Positions 23,130 to 34,075 of a DNA stretch of 64,000 nucleotides are shown piece after piece. Below the pieces are notes generated by a model. That model did no database searches. It was given only the letters and a program-made list of their open reading frames with translations, and was not told where the DNA came from. This DNA comes from Hemibagrus wyckioides (taxonomy: Eukaryota > Chordata > Actinopteri > Siluriformes > Bagridae). Made by a program: the position numbers and the translations under genes. Each line of letters begins with the position of its first letter. The first letter of the stretch is position 1. The stretch spans positions 7,736,571-7,800,570 of the forward strand of contig NC_080731.1 in assembly GCF_019097595.1 (NCBI RefSeq), read 5' to 3'.

Positions 23130-23561
23130 TGGTCTTCTTCTTCTTTCAGCTTTTCTCTTCAGGGGTCTCCACAGCAAATCATCTCTCTCCACCTATCCCT
23201 ATCTTCTGCATCCTCAACAAATGTACCCACTAGCTTCATATATCATTTATTACATCCATATACCTCCTCTTTGGCCTTCCTCTTTGCCTCCTGCCTGGCA
23301 GCTCCATGTCCAACATTCTCCTACCAATATACTCAATCTCCCTCCTCTGAACATGTCCAAACCATCTTAATCTGGCCTCCCTTGTCCCCCAAACATCCGA
23401 CATGAGCCGTCCCTCTGATATACTCATGTCCAACTGTGTCACTCCCAAAAAGAACCTCAACATCTTCAGCTCTGCTACCTCCAGCTCTGACTCCTGTCTC
23501 TTCCTCAGTGACACTGCCTCTAAACCATACAGCATGGCCGGTCTCACCACTGTCTTGTACT
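23130..23561 (-). pseudogene. 5'-truncated non-LTR retrotransposon with target site duplication
   Basis: The minus-strand frame 23550-23236 encodes, in order, VRPAMLYGLEAVSLRKRQ, AELKMLRF, REARLRWFGHVQRR, RRMLDMELPGRRQRGRPKRR. This is one continuous frame, so it is better preserved than the copy at 6925. The 3' end reads CTGAAGAGAAAAGCTGAAAG and ends in a GAA-type tail. The flanks carry AACTAGT at 23123-23129 and 23562-23568, a target site duplication consistent with target-primed reverse transcription. Only the post-RT C-terminus survives, so it cannot move on its own. Confidence 0.85.
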
Positions 23562-23568
23562 AACTAGT

Positions 23569-23934
23569 CTTAAATATTCTACAAACAACATTTCCAAAAT
23601 GTTTTCTTCTTATATCAAAATGTTATTTTTTTATTTTTCTTATATCAAAGCCTAGAAATGACACTTTTTAAGATTTAGTAAGCAACAACATATTTTGCAA
23701 TTATTCAGAGGTTATTTATTTATACAATAAGAAAATATAAGAAAGTTGATAAGATTCAGCAGCAAAGTGTGTCCAGAAGACACATGGCAGACATTGGACA
23801 CTGTGGCAAAAGAAAACAAACAAACTAGAGACTCTAGAGCCTTCTATATATACGTTACATAAACATCTCCTTACAGAAATAACAACACATTTTCATTTGT
23901 TTATAATTTGCTTTAGATATTTTACCGTGTCTGC
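23569..23934. other. Unique AT-rich sequence
   Basis: Nothing recognised. Confidence 0.5.
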
Positions 23935-24115
23935 AATATACCCTTTGAATTAGCTGTTGCTATAGAAACTGTACTGTATTGGAAAAAGAGCATTAATATA
24001 AACCTGTGATTTGAATTATAGCCTGTTGTCAGACCTGCTGTTATGGAAAATTAATCAACCCCTTCTGACTAATCAGAATCGAGAACAGCGCTGTTTTATA
24101 AAGAGTGTGGTTTTG
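23935..24115 (+). mobile_element. Family F inverted-repeat element, 3' part with intact right end
   Basis: Shows TTGCTATAGAAACTGTACTG, AGCATTAATATAAACCTGTG, CTGCTGTTATGGAAAATTAA, CTTCTGACTAATCAGAATCG and ends AACAGCGCTGTTTTATAA. This is the best right terminus of the family in the window. Confidence 0.6.
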
Positions 24116-24545
24116 CCTGTCAACTCTGATCTTATTCTTAATGCTGATTGAGAATCCGTCTCAGGACTGCTTTCCTCTGTGAAGCTTTTACAATCCTGGC
24201 ACCGGGGTTAAGTATGGAGTCGGTAGGAAGAGTCGGAGTTTTATATGCACATGTAACCATGCTTAACACCTCCCACTGTTCACCAATGAGGACCTCTCAA
24301 ATAAAAAAATAAAATAAAATAAAATAAAAAATCTTGTTGGGTATATGAAGCCCTGCGGATACAACTGGCTGTTTCTGATTAAACATCATTCCTCTTGTTC
24401 TCTGTTCCACTGCCTGCTGTGCTACTGTAGATTAGCTCTCAATCACAGCATGCCCATCCAGCACTCTAATAACAGTAATCCTGTCTGAGGATTCAGGGCT
24501 GAATCAACTCAGAACGAGAGCGACCCTGCCTGCAATGCATTTAAG
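24116..24545. promoter_or_regulatory. Candidate cis-regulatory block with a small (AAAAT)n tract
   Basis: Unique balanced sequence such as GATTGAGAATCCGTCTCAGG and ATTAGCTCTCAATCACAGC, broken by AAAAT repeats at 24300-24331. Regulatory identity is only a guess from composition. Confidence 0.25.
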
Positions 24546-25540
24546 GGGGCATATGCGGGCACATCACACAAATATAAGCCCATCTGGAAGTATTGGAATG
24601 ACAAGGGCAATTCTTTTGTTTTCTATACATTGAGATGAATATGAGATGACAGATCAGAATTTCAGCATTTGTTTCCTCAGCACTTTTTGTTGGAACATTT
24701 TTCAAGTGATCAAAATTACTGGAGCATGTGACTGACAGCTGGTTCTTGTTGCCCATTGTATGCCCCGTTAGATTGATTGCTTAAACATTGTATATGTCTA
24801 AATGTCTACTCTTGGTTTGAGCCGTGGGTTATTGCCTGTGAAGACTGTCTTTGTTGTTTATACTGTCCAGGTTAATAACCAGGCTGTAACCCAACTGAGC
24901 ACCACCTCCTGAAGAGAAGACTGAAGGGTGAACCTCCTCAAAATGAACAATAACTTAAAGAAGCAGCAGTTTAAGCTGTTAAGATAATAATGCCACAGTT
25001 TGATGAAGTCACTGAATCATTGGCTTGATGCAATTTGTGCAAGAAAACAAGTTTAACTTTACGATAAACAGTTCAAATTCTCCTCTAGTCACCTAAAAAA
25101 ATTGGTGGTCTGGCATCAAGCGTTGTTTAACAGCTATTCCTCTAGTTGTTCAACACATGTTGATGTAAATATCAGGAACTGAGAGCCGAATTCTGATCTA
25201 TCGTCCTCTACTGTTATAGCCCCTCCACCTCACAGATGGTGGGCTGTACATTTGTTTTCAGATTTTTTTCATTACCCTGTCAGCTAGTCCTCTAACTTTT
25301 CATCAATGCGGCTTTCACACCCACAGAACTGCTGCTGCTATGCAATTTTAATTACTTTTGTTCTATTCCCACAATCCTCATTGTAGGAAAGTAAAAATAT
25401 CCTCGCATCCTGTGGGATTCCAGTCCTGTTCCCAATCCTCTGATGCACACCTCTAGTTCAACCAGATTCCTTTGCAAGCTTTCCTGCCAAAAAGGCAAAT
25501 AAAAATAAATGAAAACTGCACCTACTAACAGTGCTATTCT
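24546..25540. other. Unique sequence, nothing recognised
   Basis: Non-coding. Short frames at 24541-24756 and 25352-25543 have no domain. Confidence 0.5.
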
Positions 25541-26010
25541 CACAGGTAAAGTGAATTAAATTGATTATCTTGTTAGACTGTCACCCTCAAGGGGTGAGGT
25601 ATATTAGGCAGCAAGTGAACACTCAGATGTGTTGGAAGCTGGAAAAATGGGCAAGCATAAGAATCAAATTGTGATTGCCAAATATCTGATGGCTAGATGA
25701 CCGAGTTAGAACATCTCTACAGCAGCAGTTCTTGTGGAGTGTACACAGGATGCACTACTAAAAGAGGTCCAGTGAAGGATAACCAGTGAACCAGTGACAG
25801 GGTCATGGATACCTAAGGCTTGCACATGAGGATGCACATGAGGAGCAAAGGCTAGCCCATTTGGACCAATCCTATAGAAGCTGTTATAGAAGCTATGATA
25901 GAGAGGTGTCAGAACACATAGTGCATCACAGTTTACTGTGTATGAGGTTGCGTATCCACAGACCAGTCAGAGTGACCATGCTGACCCTTGTCCACCACTT
26001 AAAGCACATA
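25541..26010 (+). pseudogene. Tc1-like transposon, degraded copy 1
   Basis: Left end and 5' UTR (CACAGGTAAAGTGAATT, ATATTAGGCAGCAAGTGAAC) lead into an N-terminal transposase region: ATGGGCAAGCATAAGAATC, CAAATTGTGATTGCCAAAT, GGCTAGATGACCGAG, then TGAGGAGCAAAGGCTAGCCC and GTGTCAGAACACATAGTGCA. It continues into CATGCTGACCCTTGTCCACC, part of the linker to the DDE domain that is missing in the other copies. It stops there, with no right terminus, and many frameshifts are visible. It is the only copy showing what lies left of the shared deletion junction. Confidence 0.75.
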
Positions 26011-26264
26011 CAAATGGCATAGACATAGATATACACACATACATATTATATACATAGATTATATGAATACACATAGGCATAGACATACACAAATACACAT
26101 AATAAATATCTTGACTGCCCTATGGCACAGATTTGAATGTAAGCATGTTTGTGATACTGACCTTGTTAAATGCTTGGTTCAAAAGGTCAGATTTCCTCTC
26201 ATATCTCTTCTACAGAAGCACATGTTCAGACGACACTCCTATGGATTGGATCTAAAATGGATCG
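26011..26264. other. Degenerate ACATA-rich sequence
   Basis: 26020-26106 is a loose mix of ACATA, CATAGA and ATACAC words, a decayed simple repeat. The rest is unclassified. Confidence 0.5.
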
Positions 26265-26494
26265 TATTGTTTTGTGGTCCATGTCAGCTCAAGTGCCCAG
26301 CGTCATTAAAGTCAAACAGGGACGTACCATATACTAAAAAACTCATGAAATTCATGTCAAAATTTCCAAGCTTTTACTTTTCACTCCAGTTGATGTCGTC
26401 CATAAAATAATTTGTAATAAAAATTGTTGTATTAAATTCGAAAAAAAATGCAAAATTTTCACTCTTGCTCTCAGACTTTTGGACCCCGCTATAT
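26265..26494 (+). pseudogene. 3' end of a second Tc1-like family
   Basis: CAGCTCAAGTGCCCAGCGTC and ATTAAAGTCAAACAGGGACG read as the last transposase residues (A-Q/R-V-P-S-V-I-like pattern). These are followed by an A-rich 3' UTR and a terminus CTCAGACTTTTGGACCCCGC. That terminus differs from the CACTGATCAGGC type of the other Tc1 copies and matches the end at 41925-41950. The rest of the transposase is absent. Confidence 0.55.
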
Positions 26495-27039
26495 GTAAAA
26501 AGCAACATGTCATTTGGTGGTACTTCATATGTAGCTCCAAAGATACATTCATAGAGGAGAATCTTGACTCACTCAAGAGGTATTCATTATGCCCAAAAGC
26601 CTTAAGAGTCTTCATAGAAAACTACACAATAATAGGGAGGCTAAAGAACCGAAGACCAATGGGTCCCTTGATTAGAGACATTGCTTTGAGAGAGATCAAA
26701 AAAATGCTTCACTTCAAGCCCTTGCATTTATCTTCATATTACCCTTGACCTGAGCCTGCAAAAAAAAAGACACAATAATGAATAAGCCCACATGTATGCA
26801 TCCAGGTGTGCATATCCAAATGAATAGCAGAAAAAAAAACAGTTCTTTTGCCTAAAAAGAATAAATTTTTTTTGCCTAAAAAATCTATTCGTGCTACACA
26901 GTGTGAAATATTGGGAATATAGAGAAATTGTGAGGCTGAGGTGTTTCTGATATATTTGTGAGAGGTTGTGTATTCATGTATGTCCACCAAACCAATCCTT
27001 CACAGCTGAGTGGGCAGATCTTGGAGGTCAGGACAGAGA
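26495..27039. other. Unique sequence, nothing recognised
   Basis: Frames at 26479-26748 (plus) and 26352-26615 (minus) overlap and have no domain. A short internal duplication of TTGCCTAAAAA occurs at about 26848 and 26871. Confidence 0.5.
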
Positions 27040-27300
27040 CACCATGCTTCTCCTTTTGGATTGATACGGCATTTATATAGAACCCAACTGAGGCCTGCAT
27101 GGTGACAAAGGTCATCAAGACTTCCCAAAGGTCTTGTCTTTCTTAGCCACAATCTATTGTCAGGCGTTGTTGGTGTAAATTGATATTCTCTCTGAACTGC
27201 TCACCAGAAGCCGCCCAGGCGATAATAATCAGGAAAGAACAGATTACACTGACTATCTGTCCACCTGACTGACGTGAGATCATTTTACATCACCTTAAGG
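27040..27300. promoter_or_regulatory. Candidate cis-regulatory block
   Basis: Unique balanced sequence, for example CCACAATCTATTGTCAGGCG and GGCGATAATAATCAGGAAAG, with a SOX-like CTATTGTC and GATA-like cores. Proposed on composition only. Confidence 0.3.
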
Positions 27301-27679
27301 AGTTGAATATTAATATATTTGGTGCACAAAATATTCTGTTATTGTTAGTGTTATTTTGAGCTTATAACAAATGATCCGATCTCCGATTTCACCCGGAAGA
27401 TTGAATAATCACAGCTGTCATACTTTACAACCATTACTTTCTGTTTAATGCTTTCAGTATCTTGTTTGCGCGAGGGTGGAACTATAAATGTTCGAATTAG
27501 AAAAAATTCTAATTGTCCAAAAAGTATTGCTCGGTGTGTGATCAATAATCTAACACATTAAGTTCCACCACTGGAGTCCTTTATCAGACTGCACAAGTAG
27601 TCCATGTTCCACAGAAGTGCAACCTTTGGCCTCGCTCCAATTCCATTCAGACTAGGGGAAGTTCAGCCAATGCGGAAGC
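27301..27679. other. Unique sequence, nothing recognised
   Basis: Non-coding, no repeat seen. Confidence 0.5.
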
Positions 27680-27900
27680 ATCACAAATCATAAGTGAGTG
27701 AAATGCCATAAATGTGTCATGAAGTGCTTTAATGCACTCCTAATGCACTTCTCCCAGCAGCTATAGGAGAGATTTAATAGCAGTGCGACGAAAGGGCACA
27801 CCAAGCTGCTAAAGTAATTCTTGGAATGAATCCCATCTGCATATTGCTTGCCGTACTGCGGCTGACTGAAATCTGGCGGTTTTGTGCTTTTATATTGTTT
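27680..27900. promoter_or_regulatory. Candidate cis-regulatory block
   Basis: Dense non-repetitive sequence with words such as GCCATAAATGTGTCATGAAG, GAGATTTAATAGCAGTGCG and CATCTGCATATTGCTTGCC. Includes HOX/CDX-like CCATAAA and octamer-like TGCATATTG. Conservation untested. Confidence 0.35.
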
Positions 27901-28554
27901 TGACTCCTCCCCAAAACGCTCGGACTAATTGACCAAATCACATGTCTTTCAAAACATCTAAACAGAAATGTTTTAATAAGTTAAGTTCTATTCATTCCTA
28001 AGACCATTCATACTGAGTCTATCAAGGTATGAGAATATAATAATACCCTGTAATAAAAAATGAATTAAAATATATTGCAGAGTATGCTGAATTTTGGTTG
28101 ATATTATTGCATGAAATGATAGAGTTTCAGAGGGCATTTAACCTGATGAAAAAGCACTTTTTTTAAGATCCACTTACGAGAGAATCATAAGTTAAGACAA
28201 TGGAGTAAATCTGGAAAGTAATAGAACTTGATCAGAATTTCCCATGTATATAATTTAAGGTCATCCGAGCAATTCTTCAACTGAGATTATAAGCATTATA
28301 CGGCATTAAAACCCATTCCCTTTCAGCTCTCACTGCGTTTGAGCAGATGCCATAACCCTAGTTCTATATTATAATTATGTAGATATTCATAACTATATAC
28401 TGGAATTATGCTAACACTTCAGCTTAGGTGTCTAGGGTTAGGGTTAGGGTCATAATATTGTATTCCTATGGTTCCTATGTATTCCTATACCTGGTAAAAT
28501 TCCCTGCTAATTCCCATCCTGCCCTCAGCCAGATCTACCCTGGCATACAATACT
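27901..28554. other. Unique sequence with a short telomere-like tract
   Basis: Three TAGGGT units at 28433-28450 form a short interstitial telomeric-type repeat. The rest is AT-rich and unclassified. Confidence 0.55.
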
Positions 28555-28970
28555 TACCATGATTGTCCTTCATTGGACCACTGCATCCTGGGAACACCCC
28601 ACTAGAGATGCTCTAACCCAGTCAAGAGTCGGGAGTCAAGAAGCTTTTATTGTCATTTCAAGCATATATAGCTGACGCAGTACACAGTGAAATAAAACAA
28701 CGTTTCTCCGGGACGCTGATGCTACATGAAACAACATAGCGCTACATAACAAGAGCAAAGGCAAACAGTGCAAAACAAAACACTAGAACAGATACACAAA
28801 ACACACTGTCCAGTATACATTCTGTAGATTATGCAGTCGTCAAGCCACCACAATTTGGCCCTTACACTTGCCCATTTTTCCTGCATATTACACATCAGCT
28901 TTGAGAACTGACTGCTCACTTGCTGCCTACTATATCCCTCCCCTTCACAGATGACACAGTGATAAGATAT
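28555..28970 (-). pseudogene. Tc1-like transposon, degraded copy 2, split by an insertion
   Basis: The left piece (28555-28623) has TTGGACCACTGCATCCTGGG, AACACCCCACTAGAGATGC and TCTAACCCAGTC. The right piece (28834-28970) has CCACCACAATTTGGCCCTTA, CTTGCCCATTTTTCCTGC and CTCACTTGCTGCCTACTATA. Read on the minus strand they give the N-terminal helix-turn-helix region of the transposase. Both termini are lost. It is split by the element at 28624-28833. Confidence 0.75.
28624..28833 (-). mobile_element. Retrotransposon 3' end nested in Tc1 copy 2
   Basis: On the minus strand it ends GAAATGACAATAAAAGCTTC followed by TTGACTC, a polyadenylation-like 3' end seen in fish LINE or SINE tails; 43130 carries a similar CAATGACAATAAAGTTG. 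Upstream are GTACTGCGTCAGCTATATAT and TTGTTTTATTTCACTGTG. The Tc1 coordinate is continuous on either side. GTCAAG words at both edges (28621-28626 and 28839-28844, interrupted by a CGT) suggest a target duplication of uncertain length. Confidence 0.6.
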
Positions 28971-29442
28971 GGCTCTAGTTCATTAGACGCTGTGAATGAT
29001 ATTTATAGCAGGAGACGAGAAAGAGGAAGACTGTTTTTGATGAGTCAAAGTAATTAGCCTATCATTTCTATTCCAAACATATAATCTTAGATAAAAATGT
29101 CACTCGTGTTGATTTTTCCATAACTACGCAGATTAGGTTAGAAATGTAAAGGTAGGCGGGGCGTTTGCTAAGAGCTCCCTGTCAGATGAGGATTATAATT
29201 AAGAAAGTAATTGAAGACCTCCAAGTCTAGTATATATTATACACTGTAATCTATAAAGGATATTTGCCTTGTTTTGAAATAAAATAAAGGATACAGGCGA
29301 ATGAGTGTGACATTTATATGGTAATTGACTTTTAGATTAATCTGTAAGCTATGAATTTTATAAACTATATTTAATTAAACTTAAATACATATGCAGTGAG
29401 GTCGAAAAGCAGGCTGGAGAATACTTCGTTTTTCTTTAGCTG
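28971..29442. other. Unique sequence, nothing recognised
   Basis: AT-rich non-coding sequence. Confidence 0.5.
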
Positions 29443-29863
29443 TTTTTACCAGAGGCAAAAAATGAATTTGTACCTGTTTTGGGATCCCCATATCCAGCAT
29501 TGAAATCAAGGTTCACAGTGTTTGAAGAATTTGTAGCACTTTCTAAGTATTTTGGTTTTTATCTAGCCTACTAGGGGCACTATATACATAGAAAAATTCC
29601 CCCCAAAAAATGGTTAGTTTTTTTTCCAACACAAATCTTCAAAGCAAATGGTGATATTAAACCCATTTCTGCTCTCTGGAGATGCCCCAAATGCTTGTTT
29701 ATAAAGCTCTAAAATCCGAAGCCGTTACAATCAACCACTAAAATTCTGTGTAAGGTTATCCCAACAGAGGGAAAAAACATCTCACACTAAAAATTCGACA
29801 GAATCCTGACTCATATTTATATCAGACTTACGGTGATGAAATAATTCGTTTGTTTATACTGAT
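29443..29863 (+). repeat. Diverged repeat, family G (copy 1)
   Basis: Shares ordered blocks with 34478-34788: TTTTTACCAGAGGC, CCTGTTT, CCAGCATTG/TTCAGCATTG, TTTTTATCTAGCC/TTTTACCTAGCC, TCAACCACTAAAATTCT, GTAAGGTT, TATCAGAC and AATAATTCGTTTGTTTATACTGAT. Copy 1 is about 110 bp longer. Function and class unknown; no coding frame. Confidence 0.7.
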
Positions 29864-30430
29864 CAATTTCCTTTCCATTTCATCCGTCTGAATGAAACAG
29901 GAGTGCACTGGTAAAAGGGGTTTTAAAGGATGTTCGGAAGTGAAAAGTTTTTTTTCCGCTTAGAACGATATACACGATTGAAAGTGTCCACATTAGACCA
30001 TGTGAAGGGTTCTCACACAAGTGACCCCAGCAGTAACGTTAGTAAATACTCCATCCAACACCATTTTTTTTTTTCAGGTTATCCGTCTGTGCGAAAGCAT
30101 AAAGCTTTTATGCAGAAGTCTGCAACAGAGATCACTGAGGTTGTAAGTTTCAGCTCTTGGTGAACCTGGAACTCTTAACCATCTAAATACCCATTGAGGA
30201 ACACTTTTATGTAGCGCATGCTATAAGGTTAAGGAAGAAACCACTGCAGGCAATAAGAGATTTACCTTAACAAGTCTACTGAATCCATTATTTCTAAACT
30301 TGTGCTGCCTTATGAAGTGTTGTGTTATTGAATGTGAAAATATGAAGTACACTGATACACTGCAAATCATGATTGGTCCATCTACTTCAAGGAAACATAT
30401 GGAGCTGTACACCAAAAATAAAAGTAGCCA
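29864..30430. other. Mostly unique sequence
   Basis: A block at 30098-30110 (CATAAAGCTTTTATG) also occurs near 34876, downstream of family G copy 2, so the repeat may extend into this stretch in decayed form. Nothing else recognised. Confidence 0.4.
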
Positions 30431-30660
30431 ACTATTTTGAAGTGGAGGATCAGAGGAGTTAAATTGCTGAGGAATATGCTCAGCCCTGTGGAGGTGTAAA
30501 AGGACATTGCCGGGCTCTCAGGAGTCCCTCGAGTTTGCCATTTTCACACAAGCTGAGCGTTGGCACTTATTTTAATTCTCAAGGCATGTGGCTACACAGC
30601 AGTGTTAAAAGGTCAATAAGAATGGAGATATTGAGTGTTAGTAGGAGCAGCTACTTCAGG
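30431..30660. promoter_or_regulatory. Candidate cis-regulatory block
   Basis: Unique, GC-balanced sequence such as AGTTAAATTGCTGAGGAATA and ACATTGCCGGGCTCTCAGG. Proposed on composition only. Confidence 0.25.
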
Positions 30661-31330
30661 GGTTTCAAATCACAGGAGTGCTAAAAATCCCACTTTTAGG
30701 ATCATCACTTAAATCAATATGCACTAAAGTTCAAAGAAATGGAAATGAGAAGCAAATGGTGATGTTTAAGACAACAGCAAGAGCGCACACACACACACAC
30801 ACACACACAAACATATTCAGGGACAAACAGAAACATCCACCGCCCTACATCTTGCATTTTTTCCGCTCTGCCTGTCAGTCAAAAGCAAGCCTTTGGAAGA
30901 CAATTTGGCTATATTTTGCTCAGCATGACATCTCATTTATTCTTCCTAATCATGATTTCTTTTTTACACACCTTTCCCTGGCTTGGCAGAGCCCCCACCT
31001 TTCCTTTGCCCATCGCTGTCATTTCTGATCTGGGTGGACCCGCTCCGTTCGGGTCAGCGCCTCTGAGCCACACTATTCGCCGGGGGAGCCAAAGGAGGGG
31101 TTTACATCTCGGGCCTGGAGTTTTCCCCTCCATTTGTTAGAATGCCAGGTCACTGCACCGCTCCGGTGGCGTAGGCGAAGATAATGGCTCCTGCGCCAGC
31201 TCCCACTCATTACGCACTCAGTAGCTCTGACCTTGCTCAGGGGCTCGGGATGGACTCTGTGTGAGGGAGTGTGCCGGGGGCGGGTGGTGGTGGTGGTGGA
31301 GGTTTTAGTGATGGTGAACAGACTGGTGAT
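30661..31330. promoter_or_regulatory. GC-rich unique block, candidate regulatory element
   Basis: After a (CA)n tract (30785-30809) this is one of the most GC-rich non-repetitive stretches of the window, centred on 31020-31290. Examples: CGCTCCGTTCGGGTCAGC, CGCCGGGGGAGCCAAAGG, CACCGCTCCGGTGGCGTAGG. It holds several CpGs and an inverted CCGCTCCGG/CCGGTGGCG-like word. The GGT repeat near 31285 is short. Could be an enhancer, a CpG-rich promoter or a GC-rich exon; overlapping frames on both strands show no domain. Confidence 0.35.
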
Positions 31331-31930
31331 GTTAGTGTGGCTATGAAACCTCCTACACCTGATGGTAGTGAAACACAGCCATAAAGAGTCTCCAGGGTTC
31401 AGTTTCACATGCACAGTCTTTGGGTGATAAAAGTGACTGATAACGCATATGAAGGTTGGACAAATGTACCAAAAATCACCAAAAGCGAATGAGGAATCTT
31501 GCACTAGTTAGGCATTACTTATTTTTATTTCAATATAATTATTACAAGTAGTGCTAGTAAGAGCAGTAGCAGTATATGAAGACAATTTCGGGTGAAACCA
31601 TAAAATGATCTCGATATCCGAATATTTTTTAGGATAATATTAATCATCTTGCATTTTGAAAACTTTTGTTAGAACTGGTGATGTTTTTCTTTCATGCATT
31701 ATTTTTTTGCACTTTATCCGCTGCTGCTGCTGAATGTTGAAATGGATCCGGTGATATTTTTTTATTATTATTTATTTTTTGTGAAATTGAGATATCCTGC
31801 ATTCACACCATTAACGTGTTAATTGTCGTGACACCACGAATAAAATATTTCTCGGTAGCAGACATTTGTTCCATAGTGTATGCAAATATTTTTGCATATT
31901 TTTGCACAAATGTTGCAGAACAGTGTTACA
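31331..31930. other. Unique AT-rich sequence
   Basis: Short CTG cluster at 31722-31732, T-rich runs near 31757-31780. The minus-strand 143-codon frame (31073-31504) covers part of this and has a Thr-rich low-complexity stretch from the GGT/CCA repeat; not supported as a gene. Confidence 0.45.
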
Positions 31931-32460
31931 TCCCTGCATGATGGTCTACTTTCAGTTCTCTCTCAGCATCCGGTTCGGTCTTACGCAGAACATAAAAGCA
32001 CTAAATGCCCAGGCAGAGAAGCCACAGCAGTAGACCTCAGCCAACTGTAATGCATTAGGCACTTGGGCTCTTAACCTTCCTCAATAACAGAAATATTAGC
32101 CAGGCATGTTAATGCTTTTTCTGAGGTTTCCATGGTGGCTGCGCTCCTCGGCACAACGCAACAAAAGGGTGATAACATAACCGTACCATCCGTGTGCTAT
32201 TAACGAAATGGGAACTAAACATCTCGCTCTTCCTGAATTCGACAGATAATGCCACACACGCTTCTCTATATATATTTTGTTCTGAAAATGTGTGTGGGCA
32301 GTATTCCCTCGAGCCATTTTGGAAAAGTGTTGCAAAGCTGCAGAGGAAGGCCTCTTAGAGCCGTACTATTATTCGGAAAAGGCTAGAAGGGACAGTCACC
32401 TAATAAGTTATTTACCTTACTGGCCTGTTCAAGCCATGTTATTTTTAATGCAGTGTTTTA
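31931..32460. promoter_or_regulatory. Candidate cis-regulatory block
   Basis: Unique sequence with words such as CCAGGCATGTTAATGC, TTTCCATGGTGGCTGCGC, TGCTATTAACGAAATGGG and AAGTTATTTACCTTACTGGC. No repeat family and no domain in its frames. Regulatory identity inferred from composition and AT-core motifs only. Confidence 0.35.
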
Positions 32461-33327
32461 CAACCATGTCCCACACTTATAGGTGCACACCTGTAACTTT
32501 TCCATTATCAAACTGTGGCACAAGTTACACGTGTTTGATTTTGTATAAATAATATGAACATATATGCAGGCTGTACAGAAAAACAAGATGTCTATTTAAA
32601 AAATAACTTCATTATCACCAAATTAGGGCTTCATAAAAGGTATTTCTTACAAGTTGTTGATTGTAAGGTTACATAAAAAGAGTTACATACAGCATATTTA
32701 ACTTACACTACTACATATTTTTTGCACATTCAAAAATCTTGCTTATTGTATCACGATTAAATTTGTGGTAGCTTCCAGTATAATTCTTGCTCATAAATGG
32801 ATTTGTCCAAATTTGATCACCATGCCAATAAGATAATAATACAAATCAGAAAATGATCTGGTTACTGAAATGATCTGTAGCAAGAACTGAACTGAAGAGC
32901 TCCACTGTATACAGAAACATTCATTCTTTTACTAGGGGACTCGATTCGTGTTTAATTTTCTTTTGTGTGTTTCAGATTGTACTAAATCTTGTCTAAATTT
33001 TTTAGAAATCAATCAATTCTCCTCATCGACATGTTTTAAATTTCCATTACTGTTGCAGAAACATTTAGGAATCAGTATTTACCCAAATCCACCCAATATC
33101 TCAATTTTATACCAGAGTTTAAAGAGACTAATAAACACCAGCCAAAAAATGTGGTGCTTTCATACGAACCACATGGTGTACGTTTATATGTTAATATTTT
33201 TAATAAAGTACAATATTAATTCTGATCCCCATTCCTGAAGAAGGAGAAGAAGAAGAAGAAGACCTTGTCAAATATAAAGTATAGTGAAACAATTTCTTAG
33301 CATATCCCAGCTTTATAGGAAGCTGAT

Positions 33328-33328
<1 letters not shown>
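32461..33328. other. Unique AT-rich sequence
   Basis: A short GAA tract at 33238-33262 may be a retrotransposon tail. Nothing else recognised. Confidence 0.5.

Positions 33329-33405
<77 letters not shown>
33329..33405. repeat. (GATA)n microsatellite
   Basis: About 19 units, no recognisable retrotransposon 3' end attached. Confidence 0.97.
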
Positions 33406-33532
33406 CTAAATGTGAATCGATTAAATTACCAACCACTAATAAATAGTACAATCACTATTTTCTATTTTCTGACAATACCTCCATACTTCAGGTGCATGCT
33501 TGCTCCCAAAAATCAAACACAGAGCTATAGAG

Positions 33533-33534
<2 letters not shown>

Positions 33535-33583
<49 letters not shown>
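33535..33583. repeat. (GA)n microsatellite
   Basis: About 24 pure GA units. Confidence 0.97.
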
Positions 33584-33585
<2 letters not shown>

Positions 33586-33752
33586 AAACTGCACTAAGCT
33601 AGAGCTATTATTCCACAGCAACCCCTGTGCCTGCGACTGTCTCTTATTGTTGGCCTTGTAGAATCTCTGTCATCTTGCCTTTAATAGCTGTGATCAAATA
33701 GGTGCCTGCTGGGAAGAGAATGTCCTCCAGCTCTGCACAGTACATCCTCAAG
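33584..33752. other. Short unique sequence
   Basis: Nothing recognised. Confidence 0.5.
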
Positions 33753-34075
33753 CTATTTAGTTCAATTCCATTTCAATTCAATTTCATTTGTATAGCTCTT
33801 TTAGCAACAGATATTGTCAGCAGCTTTACTGAAATCTGGGTCTAGACCTCTAATGAGCAAGCAAAAAAAAAAAAAAAAAACAACTCACCAAGCTCACCGA
33901 GATGGCTCTCAAGAAACCTTGAGTGGTGTCAGGCTGAAAAGAGGAAGCCCTTCTCCTCCGGGTGATACCGGGTAGCGGGATTTTGATATCATGCTCATGA
34001 GAAATTACAGCAGCACATTTGTACAGAGAGTTACGTACAGGATGGGGAAACAGGACTGACTGCATTAAACATTTA
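33753..34075 (+). repeat. Interspersed repeat, family I (copy 2)
   Basis: TCAATTCAATTTCATTTGTA and TAGCTCTTTTAGCAACAGAT, TGTCAGCAGCTTTACTGAAA, CTAATGAGCAAGC, an A18 run, AGAAACCTTGAG and GGGTGATACCGGGTAG follow the same order as copies 1 and 3. The copy is the longest of the three. Confidence 0.65.

Noticed and set aside
26479..26748. 89-codon frame just after a Tc1-like end
   Set aside because: Reads through the transposon terminus into unrelated sequence; no transposase motif.
29574..29588. Possible CTCF site (CTACTAGGGGCAC)
   Set aside because: One G too few in the GGGG block and a poor start, so it misses the core at two or more positions.
31073..31504. 143-codon minus-strand frame
   Set aside because: Its Thr-rich centre comes from a GGT/CCA repeat, and plus-strand frames overlap its start. 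No domain.
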